Shown piece by piece: positions 50,474 through 57,703 of a stretch of DNA of 64,000 nucleotides (the stretch's first letter is position 1; each line of letters opens with the position of its first letter). A program made the position numbers and the translations under genes. The notes under the pieces were generated by a model. It worked only from the letters and a program-made list of their open reading frames with translations. It had not been told where the DNA came from and searched no databases. This stretch comes from DATLWN01 sp963764315 (lineage in GTDB: Bacteria > Pseudomonadota > Zetaproteobacteria > Mariprofundales > Mariprofundaceae): positions 124,001 through 188,000 of the forward strand of contig CAVXSB010000006.1 of assembly GCA_963764315.1 (NCBI GenBank), in the 5' to 3' direction.

Positions 50474-50869
50474 ATGGCTGCTCCGAAGACTGCCGCTTCC
50501 GGCAAGAAGAAGGCGCGCAAGAATATTGCGAACGCCGTTGCCCATATCAAGGCTACGTTCAACAACACGGTGATCACCTTCACCGATGAGAATGGCAATG
50601 CCATCAGCTGGGCGACCAGTGGCGGCTCCGGCTTCCGCGGTTCGCGCAAGAGCACGCCGTTTGCCGCGCAGGTGGCCGCCGAGGACGCCTCGCGCAAGGC
50701 CATGGAGCATGGCGTCAAGAACGTCACCGTGCTGGTGCGTGGTCCGGGTTCCGGCCGCGAGTCGGCGCTGCGCGCCATTGCTGCCGTCGGCCTGAACGTT
50801 GTTGCTATCCGCGATGTCACCCCCATCCCGCATAACGGCTGCCGCCCGCCGAAGCGGCGCCGGGTCTAG
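50474..50869 (+). CDS. rpsK: 30S ribosomal protein S11
   Basis: 131 residues. Platform protein near the mRNA exit. IANAVAHIKATFNNTVITFT and RDVTPIPHNGCRPPKRRRV, the latter with the conserved NGCRPPKRRR tail, are clear. The first 15 residues are Lys/Ala rich. TTGAGGTAAACG precedes the ATG. Confidence 0.98.
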   Translation: MAAPKTAASGKKKARKNIANAVAHIKATFNNTVITFTDENGNAISWATSGGSGFRGSRKSTPFAAQVAAEDASRKAMEHGVKNVTVLVRGPGSGRESALRAIAAVGLNVVAIRDVTPIPHNGCRPPKRRRV

Positions 50870-50881
50870 GAGTTCTCATTC

Positions 50882-51511
50882 ATGGCACGTTATCTTGACG
50901 CAAAATGTCGTCTTTGCCGCCGCGAAGGCCAGAAGTTGTTCCTGAAGGGTGGCAAGTGCTACTCCGACAAGTGCGCCATCGAGCGCCGCCCGTATGCGCC
51001 GGGTATGCATGGCCAGCGCCGCCGTTCCAAGGTCTCGGACTACGGCCTACAGCTGCGCGAGAAGCAGAAGGTCAAGCGTATTTACGGCCTGCAGGAAAAG
51101 CAGTTCCGTGAATACTATGAGGTGGCCACCCGCACCCCGGGTGTCACCGGTCTGAACCTGCTGCATCTGCTGGAGTCCCGCCTGGACAATGTGGTCTACC
51201 GCATGGGCCTGGCGACCTCCCGTTCCGAATCCCGCCAGCTGGTCCGCCACAAGCAGATCAAGGTGGACGGGCAGTTGGTGACGATTCCGTCCTTCCGCGT
51301 CAAGATCGGCGACCGCGTGTCGCTGGCCGATGATGCGAAAGAGCATCTGCGCATCAATGCCGCAGCCGAGGCTGCTGGCTCGCGTGGTACTGCGGATTGG
51401 CTCGATGTCGACCTGCCGACCCGCGAAGGCGTGTTCCGCGAGTTGCCGGCCCGTGACCAGCTCGATCAGTCCATCCGGGAACAGCTCATCGTCGAGCTCT
51501 ACTCGAAGTAA
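50882..51511 (+). CDS. rpsD: 30S ribosomal protein S4, cysteine-rich zinc form
   Basis: 209 residues. Primary 16S rRNA binder and alpha-operon regulator in E. coli. The N-terminus carries Cys9, Cys12, Cys26 and Cys31 (AKCRLCRREG and GGKCYSDKCAI), the zinc-binding form; E. coli S4 keeps only one or two of these. The S4 RNA-binding domain is seen in LESRLDNVVYRMGLATSRSE. TAGGAG precedes the ATG. Confidence 0.98.
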   Translation: MARYLDAKCRLCRREGQKLFLKGGKCYSDKCAIERRPYAPGMHGQRRRSKVSDYGLQLREKQKVKRIYGLQEKQFREYYEVATRTPGVTGLNLLHLLESRLDNVVYRMGLATSRSESRQLVRHKQIKVDGQLVTIPSFRVKIGDRVSLADDAKEHLRINAAAEAAGSRGTADWLDVDLPTREGVFRELPARDQLDQSIREQLIVELYSK

Positions 51512-51528
51512 AGGTTGAGGGAATCCAC

Positions 51529-52509
51529 ATGAGTTTGATCAAACCACGTTCCATCCACATCGAAGAGGTCGTTCCCGGGCGGTCCGCCAAGATCACCTTC
51601 GAGCCGCTCGAGCGTGGCTATGGCACGACGGTCGGCAACAGCCTGCGCCGCATGCTGCTGTCTTCGCTGAAGGGCTGCGCTGTCACCACCGTGTGCTTCG
51701 ACGGCGTGCTGCACGAGTTCGACACCATCAAGGGTGTGCGAGAGGACGTGCTGGACATGATTCTGGCACTGAAAGAAATCGACATCCGCATGTCCGGCGA
51801 CAACGCCGTCATGGTGAACCTCGACGTCAAGGGTCCGGCCGTGGTCACCGCCGGTGACATCAAGTGCCCGGCCGGCGTGCAGGTGCTGAACACCGACCTG
51901 GTGCTGGCACACCTGAACGAGGACGGCCACCTGAAGTTCCAGGCAACCGTCGAGAAGGGCCGTGGTTATGTGCCGGCCAACGAGCGCCAGGACCAGGATC
52001 GCCCCGTCGGCTTTTTGCTGCTGGACGCTTCCTTCTCGCCGGTGCGCCGTGTGGCCACCCGTGTGGAGAACGCCCGCGTCAGCCAGAAGACAAACTACGA
52101 CAAGTTGATCATGGAGATCGAGACCAACGGTTCGCTGACCCCGGAAGAGGCGATCGGCGAGGCCGCTCGCATCCTGCAGGAGCAGCTGGTGGTGTTCGCC
52201 GACTTCTCGGCGCTGGAGTCCGAGTCTGCCGGCGAGGCCGTCTCCACCGATCTGGACGATCTGCTGGCACAGCCGATCGATCATCTCGACCTGTCGGTGC
52301 GCTCGATGAACTGCCTGAAGAGTGACGATATCTTCCGCATCGGTGATCTGGTGCAGCGCTCCGAGCAGCAGATGCTGCGCACGCCGAATTTCGGCCGCAA
52401 GTCGCTGAACGAGATCAAGGAAGTGCTTGAGAAGATGGGCCTGCAGTTGGGCATGAAGCTGGACAACTGGCCGCCGCAACAGGACCTGTCCGAGTCATCG
52501 GAATCCTGA
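51529..52509 (+). CDS. rpoA: RNA polymerase subunit alpha
   Basis: 326 residues. N-terminal dimerisation domain (FEPLERGYGTTVGNSLRRML), linker, and C-terminal domain with the helix-hairpin-helix region (GDLVQRSEQQMLRTPNFGRK) that binds UP elements and activators. The final tail PQQDLSESSES is acidic. GTTGAGG lies upstream of the ATG. Confidence 0.99.
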   Translation: MSLIKPRSIHIEEVVPGRSAKITFEPLERGYGTTVGNSLRRMLLSSLKGCAVTTVCFDGVLHEFDTIKGVREDVLDMILALKEIDIRMSGDNAVMVNLDVKGPAVVTAGDIKCPAGVQVLNTDLVLAHLNEDGHLKFQATVEKGRGYVPANERQDQDRPVGFLLLDASFSPVRRVATRVENARVSQKTNYDKLIMEIETNGSLTPEEAIGEAARILQEQLVVFADFSALESESAGEAVSTDLDDLLAQPIDHLDLSVRSMNCLKSDDIFRIGDLVQRSEQQMLRTPNFGRKSLNEIKEVLEKMGLQLGMKLDNWPPQQDLSESSES

Positions 52510-52532
52510 GAATTCAGACGAGGTAATCCACG

Positions 52533-52913
52533 ATGAGACATCGTAATCATACCGGACGCTTGGGCGTCGACTACGGTCACCGCCGCGCCCTGTTGGCCAA
52601 CCTGGCTACGGCGCTGCTGACGCACGGCCGTATCGAGACGACCGAGGCCAAGGCCAGGGCGATTCGCCCCTATGTCGAGAAACTGATCACGCTGGGTAAG
52701 CGCGGCGACCTGCATGCGCGTCGTCAGGCGCTGAGCCAGCTGCGTCAGCGCCAGATCGTCGACCGGCTGTTCAACGACGTGGCCCCGAACTTCTCGACCC
52801 GCCCCGGCGGCTACACCCGCATGGTCAAGACCGGCTTCCGCGCTGGCGATGCGGCGCCGATGGCCGTGGTGGAACTGGTCGCCGAGATGGCCGACAAGGC
52901 AGCCGCCGCGTAA
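52533..52913 (+). CDS. rplQ: 50S ribosomal protein L17
   Basis: 126 residues. Last gene of the supercluster. MRHRNHTGRLGVDYGHRRAL at the start, TTEAKARAIRPYVEKLITLG, and GGYTRMVKTGFRAGDAAPMA match the family. GAGGTAATC precedes the ATG. An intrinsic terminator follows within 25 bases. Confidence 0.98.
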   Translation: MRHRNHTGRLGVDYGHRRALLANLATALLTHGRIETTEAKARAIRPYVEKLITLGKRGDLHARRQALSQLRQRQIVDRLFNDVAPNFSTRPGGYTRMVKTGFRAGDAAPMAVVELVAEMADKAAAA

Positions 52914-52935
52914 GGCTGCCTGCCGATACCGATTG

Positions 52936-52964
52936 AAAAACGGGCCGCATGGCCCGTTTTTTTT
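52936..52964. terminator. Intrinsic terminator of the ribosomal supercluster, likely bidirectional
   Basis: CGGGCC/GGCCCG stem extended by A4/T4 pairs, GCAT loop and a run of eight T on the plus strand. The A-run on the left gives a T-run on the minus strand too, so it may also end the acylphosphatase transcript, whose stop codon overlaps its right edge. Confidence 0.93.
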
Positions 52965-53241
52965 ATTCCCGGATGGCAAAGCCCTCAAGGGGGTGCGGTG
53001 CTTCGATATCGCGGTGCTCCACCGCATCGACCCTGGCCATCGGCGGGCCCTGGCGCAGAACGGCCAGCATCTGCTCCAGGGTTTCCGGAGCGGCGGCCAG
53101 GCAGGCCTCGACCCGTCCGTCCGGCAGATTTCGCACCCAGCCACGGACGCCGAGTTGTTGTGCCTGGCGATAGGTCCACATGCGGAATCCCACCTGTTGC
53201 ACTCGCCCGGAGACCCGCACCATGCAGGCCCGTGCGCTCAT
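52963..53241 (-). CDS. Acylphosphatase
   Basis: 92 residues, the whole family length. Hydrolyses acyl and carbamoyl phosphates. SGRVQQVGFRMWTYRQAQQL contains catalytic Arg20, and VRGWVRNLPDGRVE contains the catalytic Asn38. Its start overlaps the nadB stop (ATGA). HypF proteins carry this domain at their N-terminus; the HypF in this window lacks it, so this protein is a candidate to supply the activity, but many bacteria have an unrelated free-standing acylphosphatase. Confidence 0.93.
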   Translation of the reverse strand: MSARACMVRVSGRVQQVGFRMWTYRQAQQLGVRGWVRNLPDGRVEACLAAAPETLEQMLAVLRQGPPMARVDAVEHRDIEAPHPLEGFAIRE

Positions 53242-54836
53242 GTCTCAAGCGCTCCTGGGATCAGTACGGTGTCGGTGGCGGTAGGGAGCATCTCCGGGTA
53301 GTTCGTCGAATAATGCAGGCCGCGCGATTCCTTGCGCTGCTGTGCCGAGCGTACGATCAACTCGGCAACGATCGACAGATTGCGCAGTTCGATCAGTTCC
53401 TGGCTCACCGGGTGTTGCCAATAGTAGGCCATGATCTCTTCCTGGATCAGATGCAGGCGACGCCTGGCCCGGCGCAGGCGCTCGTTGGAACGCACGATGC
53501 CGACGTAGTTGGACATGGTGGCGCGGATCTCGTCCCAGTTCTGCTTGATCTGCACACGCTCGAACTCCGGCCGGATGCCGCTGGTATCCCAGAGCGGCAC
53601 CTTGTCCGGCCGCGGCAGTCCGTCGCCGGCCAGCACGCGCTCTGCGCACTTCTCGGCCATCACCAGGCATTCCAGCAACGAGTTGCTGGCTAGGCGGTTG
53701 GCGCCGTGCAGGCCGGTACAGGCCGATTCGCCGATGACGTACAGATTGCCGATGTTCGTGGCGCCGTCGATGCCTGCACGGATGCCGCCGCACATATAAT
53801 GGGCTGCCGGTACCACCGGGATCAGGTCGCGGCTCATGTCTAGCCCCAGTCCCAGCAGGCGTTCGTTAGTGTTGACGAACTGGTGCCGGATCTTTTCCAC
53901 GCCGATGGGGCGGGCATCGAGGAACATGCAGTCCGAGCCCGACTTCTTCATCTCGTGGTCGATGGCGCGGGCGACGACGTCGCGCGGCGCCAGCTCGCCG
54001 GACTCGTGGTAGTCGAAGCAGAAGCGCCTGCCCCGACTATCGACCAGCAGTGCTCCCTCGCCGCGCAGCGCCTCCGTCAGCATCATCGTCGAGCCCTGTG
54101 GGCGGTACAGGCAGGTGGGGTGGAATTGCATGAACTCCAGGTTCATGGCCTCGCAGCCGGCGCGCCAGGCCATGGCGATGCCGTCGCCTGTGGAGGCGTG
54201 GGGGTTCGTGGTGACCATGTACACCTTGCCGACACCGCCGGTGGCGAGAATGGTATGGGAAGCGGTGAAGGTTCTGACCTCGCCGTCCGGGGCCAGGATA
54301 TAGGCGCCGATGCATGTATTGCGCTTGGGGCTGCCGCCGAGGCGGGCGGAGGTGATCAGGTCCACCGCCACATGGTTCTGCAGGTGCTCGATGTTCGGGT
54401 GGGCATCGGCCTGCTGTAGCAGGGCATGGCCGATGGCCTTGCCGGTGGCATCCTGCACATGGGCGACGCGGCGGTGGCTGTGCGCCCCCTCGCGCGTCAG
54501 ATCCAGCGAGGCGTCGCGCGTGTCGAACGGGGTGCCGAAGGCCACGAGCTGATCGATAATGGTGCGGCCCATGCCGACGATCTCGCGTACTACGTCCTCG
54601 TGGCACAGGCCGGCGCCGGCAGCCAGGGTATCGGCGACATGCGAAGCGACGGAGTCGTTTTCATCCATGACGGCGGCGATGCCGCCCTGGGAGTAGTAGG
54701 TATTCGAGTCGCTGAAGCTGCCCTTGTTGATTAGCATGACCCTGCCGTGCGGGGCGAGTTTCAGGGCCGCGAGCAGGCCGGCGGCGCCGCTACCAATGAC
54801 GAGGAAGTCCCCATGCCGATGTCGTTCTTGTGCCAA
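53238..54836 (-). CDS. nadB: L-aspartate oxidase NadB
   Basis: 532 residues. FAD enzyme converting L-aspartate to iminoaspartate in NAD synthesis. FAD motif FLVIGSGAAGLLAALKL, YYSQGGIAAV, RVAHVQDATGKAIGHAL, EFMQFHPTCLY, HYMCGGI and GESACTGLHGANRLASNSL are in order. The best start is TTG 54836, seven bases after AAGGA; TTG 54863 is an alternative, no ATG fits. The gene ends in an ATGA overlap with acylphosphatase and is divergent from rseC. Confidence 0.96.
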   Translation of the reverse strand: MAQERHRHGDFLVIGSGAAGLLAALKLAPHGRVMLINKGSFSDSNTYYSQGGIAAVMDENDSVASHVADTLAAGAGLCHEDVVREIVGMGRTIIDQLVAFGTPFDTRDASLDLTREGAHSHRRVAHVQDATGKAIGHALLQQADAHPNIEHLQNHVAVDLITSARLGGSPKRNTCIGAYILAPDGEVRTFTASHTILATGGVGKVYMVTTNPHASTGDGIAMAWRAGCEAMNLEFMQFHPTCLYRPQGSTMMLTEALRGEGALLVDSRGRRFCFDYHESGELAPRDVVARAIDHEMKKSGSDCMFLDARPIGVEKIRHQFVNTNERLLGLGLDMSRDLIPVVPAAHYMCGGIRAGIDGATNIGNLYVIGESACTGLHGANRLASNSLLECLVMAEKCAERVLAGDGLPRPDKVPLWDTSGIRPEFERVQIKQNWDEIRATMSNYVGIVRSNERLRRARRRLHLIQEEIMAYYWQHPVSQELIELRNLSIVAELIVRSAQQRKESRGLHYSTNYPEMLPTATDTVLIPGALET

Positions 54837-54944
54837 TACGTGTTCCTTGCAGCTTGATGGCAAGAGGCTAGCATTTTACTGTAAATTCCGTAACGATGTC
54901 CGCATGGCATGCATGTGTGCCGTGGATAGGAGATAGAACGAACG

Positions 54945-55412
54945 ATGCAGCAGAACGCCGTGGTGCAATCCATCGAGGGCGACCAGGCCTGGGTTCTGGG
55001 CGTGCGCGAGTCCTCGTGCAGCTCCTGCGCCGGCAAGACCTCGTGCGCCACGCTCGGCTCGTGGAACGCGAAACCGGTGCGTATGCGGGTGCATAACGCC
55101 ATGGGGGCTGCGGTGGGCGACGAGGTCGTGGTCGAAGTGGCCGACCGCTTCGTGCTCATGGCGACCTGGCGACTGTACGGGCAGCCGATGCTGGCCTTCC
55201 TGCTGATCGGACTGGCGTGTCGCGCCGCCGGCACGGCGATGGGCGTGCACGATGTCGATGCCCTGGCTGCGGTCGCCGGCATCATCGCCGTAGCCGCCTA
55301 CTACCTGCTCGGACGCCGGCGCTGGCTTGTGCCCGGGGGTGACTCCGCGGCATGGGAACCGCACATCGTGGATATCCACCGGCATGGCCCGGGCATATAC
55401 GCGGCGCCCTGA
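54945..55412 (+). CDS. rseC: RseC/MucC family membrane protein
   Basis: 155 residues. N-terminal cytoplasmic cysteine motif ESSCSSCAGKTSCATLG (CxxC and a later Cys, possible Fe-S or redox site), then two helices: PMLAFLLIGLACRAAG and ALAAVAGIIAVAAYYLL. RseC proteins influence sigma-E and SoxR reduction in other Proteobacteria; no rseA, rseB or rpoE is in the window. It lies just before a DegQ/MucD-like protease, the usual sigma-E neighbourhood. Confidence 0.87.
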   Translation: MQQNAVVQSIEGDQAWVLGVRESSCSSCAGKTSCATLGSWNAKPVRMRVHNAMGAAVGDEVVVEVADRFVLMATWRLYGQPMLAFLLIGLACRAAGTAMGVHDVDALAAVAGIIAVAAYYLLGRRRWLVPGGDSAAWEPHIVDIHRHGPGIYAAP

Positions 55413-55493
55413 GGGGTAATTTTTCATCTTTTGTTCATGCGTGCTGTTGAACATACTGCATCCACACCAAACACAGTCAGAAGGAGACAAGGT

Positions 55494-56888
55494 TTGAACC
55501 ATTTGAAAGGCATCCTCGCCATCGCCCTTTTCCTGTTCACCACACCGTCCGCATTTGCCATGCCCGACAGCTTTGCCGATCTGGCGGCGAAGGAGTCGCC
55601 CTCGGTGGTGAACATCAGCACCACGGAGATGGTGCGCGGGCAGCAAATGGTGCCGATGCCCTTCGGTGGGCCCAATTCCCCCTTCAACGACTTCTTCCAT
55701 CAGTTCTACAATAACCAGCAGCCGCAGGAGCGGCATTCGCTCGGATCCGGCTTCGTCATCACCGCCGACGGTGAGATACTGACGAACAACCACGTCATCC
55801 GCGGCGCGGACTCGATCATGGTGCGCCTGACCGACGGCAAGGAATACAAGGCCAAGGTACTGGGCAAGGATTCGAAGCTGGACCTGGCGTTGTTGAAGAT
55901 CGACGCCAAGGGGCTGCGCCCGGTCGATCTCGGCGATTCCGACAAGAGCCGGGTCGGCGACTGGGTTATTGCCATCGGCAATCCGTTCGGCCTCGGCCAG
56001 ACCGTCACGGCCGGCATCATCTCGGCCAAGGGCCGCGTCATCGGCGAGGGCCCGTATGACGACTTCATCCAGACCGATGCCGCCATCAACCCCGGCAATT
56101 CCGGCGGCCCGCTGTTCAACGTCAAGGGCGAGGTGATCGGCATCAACGCTGCCATCTACACGCGCAGTGGCGGCAACAACGGCATCGGCTTCGCCATCCC
56201 CATCAATATGGCCAAGGCCGTGCTGGAGCAGCTGCGTACGACCGGCCATGTGCGCCGGGCGCTGATGGGTGTCGGCATTTCCGACATCGACCAGGATGCC
56301 ATGAACGCCCTCGGCCTGAAGAGTCAGGACGGGGCGCTGGTGTCGCAGGTACAGGCGGGCTCGGCGGCCAGCAAGGCCGGCATCCGTCCCAGCGACGTCA
56401 TCGTCGGCTTCAACGGCCATCCGATCCACCATGCGCACGACCTGCCCATCCTGGTGGCCAACCTCAAGCCGGGCACGCAGGTGCCGGTCGGCCTCATCCG
56501 CGACGGCAAGCCGATGACGGTGACCGTGACGCTGGCGGCGATGCCGAACGAGTCCAAGAAGCACGCGAACGGCCAGGGCGGGAATGGGCAGAAGATCCGA
56601 CTCGGCCTGGGCCTGCAGAACCTGACCTCGGATGTGCGCGAATCGCTGCATACGCGGGTCAAGCATGGTGTTGTGGTAGAGCAGGTGATGCCCGGCATGC
56701 CCGCTGCGCGCGCCGGCATCCAGCAGGGCGATGTCATCTACCGCATCAACGGTAAGGACGTGAAGGACGTGCGTCAGTTCATCGCCATGGCCAAGCACTT
56801 CAAGCCGGGCGCGGCACTGCGCATCATGCTGGACCGCAGCGGCGATCAGGTGTTCGCCCTGGTGATGCTGCCCGAGGCCAAAAAGTAG
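55494..56888 (+). CDS. degQ: Periplasmic serine protease/chaperone of the DegQ/MucD type
   Basis: 464 residues. Signal peptide at residues 1-22 (GILAIALFLFTTPSAFA). Trypsin-like domain with the triad in LTNNHVI (His), SKLDLALLKI (Asp) and NPGNSGGPLF (Ser), followed by two PDZ domains (about 270-360 and 380-464). It degrades misfolded envelope proteins. The likely start is TTG 55494, with AAGGAG seven bases upstream; an ATG 21 codons earlier would give a poor, non-hydrophobic N-terminus. Second gene of the rseC-ligA run. Confidence 0.94.
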   Translation: MNHLKGILAIALFLFTTPSAFAMPDSFADLAAKESPSVVNISTTEMVRGQQMVPMPFGGPNSPFNDFFHQFYNNQQPQERHSLGSGFVITADGEILTNNHVIRGADSIMVRLTDGKEYKAKVLGKDSKLDLALLKIDAKGLRPVDLGDSDKSRVGDWVIAIGNPFGLGQTVTAGIISAKGRVIGEGPYDDFIQTDAAINPGNSGGPLFNVKGEVIGINAAIYTRSGGNNGIGFAIPINMAKAVLEQLRTTGHVRRALMGVGISDIDQDAMNALGLKSQDGALVSQVQAGSAASKAGIRPSDVIVGFNGHPIHHAHDLPILVANLKPGTQVPVGLIRDGKPMTVTVTLAAMPNESKKHANGQGGNGQKIRLGLGLQNLTSDVRESLHTRVKHGVVVEQVMPGMPAARAGIQQGDVIYRINGKDVKDVRQFIAMAKHFKPGAALRIMLDRSGDQVFALVMLPEAKK

Positions 56889-56894
56889 ACTGAC

Positions 56895-57170
56895 GTGGTT
56901 TCCGCCTTGCCCCATGTGCAGATCATGAGTCGACCGGGCTGCTGCCTGTGCGACGAGGCAGCCGCACTCGTGGCCGATGCCGCACGGCGCCAGCTGTGTA
57001 CCTGGGAGAAGATCGACATCGATAACGATGCGGTGTTGAGCCGACGCTACGGCCTGGATATCCCGGTGCTGCTGATCGATGGCGAGGCCTGTTTCCGGCA
57101 TCATGTCGATGCGGCGGCGCTGGACGAGATGCTGGCGCTCAAGCGCCGCGAGCAGGAGGTGGCGGCATGA
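56895..57170 (+). CDS. Glutaredoxin-family protein
   Basis: 91 residues from GTG 56895. MSRPGCCLCDEAAALVADAA has a CxxC of the DUF836/glutaredoxin-like type, and IPVLLIDGEACFRHHVD holds the cis-Pro and following strand. No signal peptide, so cytoplasmic. It overlaps the next gene (ATGA). Likely a thiol-disulfide protein working with the TlpA-like protein, as an inference from adjacency. Confidence 0.85.
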   Translation: MVSALPHVQIMSRPGCCLCDEAAALVADAARRQLCTWEKIDIDNDAVLSRRYGLDIPVLLIDGEACFRHHVDAAALDEMLALKRREQEVAA

Positions 57171-57703
57171 TGAAGCGCTGGCTGTTCCTGCTCGTGCTAC
57201 TGGCCGTGATCCTGGGCGTGGCCTGGAAGCAGCTGCCGACGATCGTCGAGGCGCCGAAGCCCAATGCCCACGCGCTGCCGTTCACGCTGCCGGATCTGCA
57301 CAACCAGATGGCCTCCCTGCCCAAGGGCAAGGTGGTGCTGCTGAACTTCTGGGCCACATGGTGCCCGCCCTGCCGCCAGGAAATCCCGTCGATGGTGATG
57401 CTGCAACGCCGCTTCGCCAAACAGGGCCTGGCCATCGTCGCTGTGTCGGTGGACAAGAACATCGACGACGTCATCAGCTTCGCGCGCGAGTACGATCTGC
57501 CGTACCAGATCCTGCACGATGGCAATGCCAACGTTTCACATGAGTACGGCGTGTACAAGTACCCCGAAACCTTTCTGATTGATCGCAACGGCGTTATCCG
57601 CCAGCATCTGATAGGCGCCGTGAACTGGATGAGCGCGCCGGTCCTGCAGGGGATCGAGAGGATGCTGAATGAGCCACAAGGGGAGTCCGGCAAGTCCGGC
57701 TGA
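57167..57703 (+). CDS. TlpA/ResA-like membrane-anchored thioredoxin
   Basis: 178 residues. N-terminal signal anchor (WLFLLVLLAVILGVAW), then a thioredoxin fold with the active site FWATWCPPCRQE. KYPETFLIDRNGVI contains the cis-Pro region. Periplasmic disulfide reductase, often in cytochrome c maturation. Two adjacent ATGs (57167, 57170); AGGAGG fits the first. Its 3' end overlaps ligA by 35 bases in another frame. Confidence 0.92.
   Translation: MMKRWLFLLVLLAVILGVAWKQLPTIVEAPKPNAHALPFTLPDLHNQMASLPKGKVVLLNFWATWCPPCRQEIPSMVMLQRRFAKQGLAIVAVSVDKNIDDVISFAREYDLPYQILHDGNANVSHEYGVYKYPETFLIDRNGVIRQHLIGAVNWMSAPVLQGIERMLNEPQGESGKSG

Noticed and set aside
55447..55481. Sigma-E-like promoter before degQ (GAACAT and TCAGA)
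   Set aside because: The spacing is 22 bases instead of about 16, and the -10 part touches the ribosome site.
54876..57104. A 742-codon minus-strand open frame opposite rseC, degQ and the glutaredoxin-like gene
   Set aside because: It spans three well-supported plus-strand genes and their gaps; no family resemblance.
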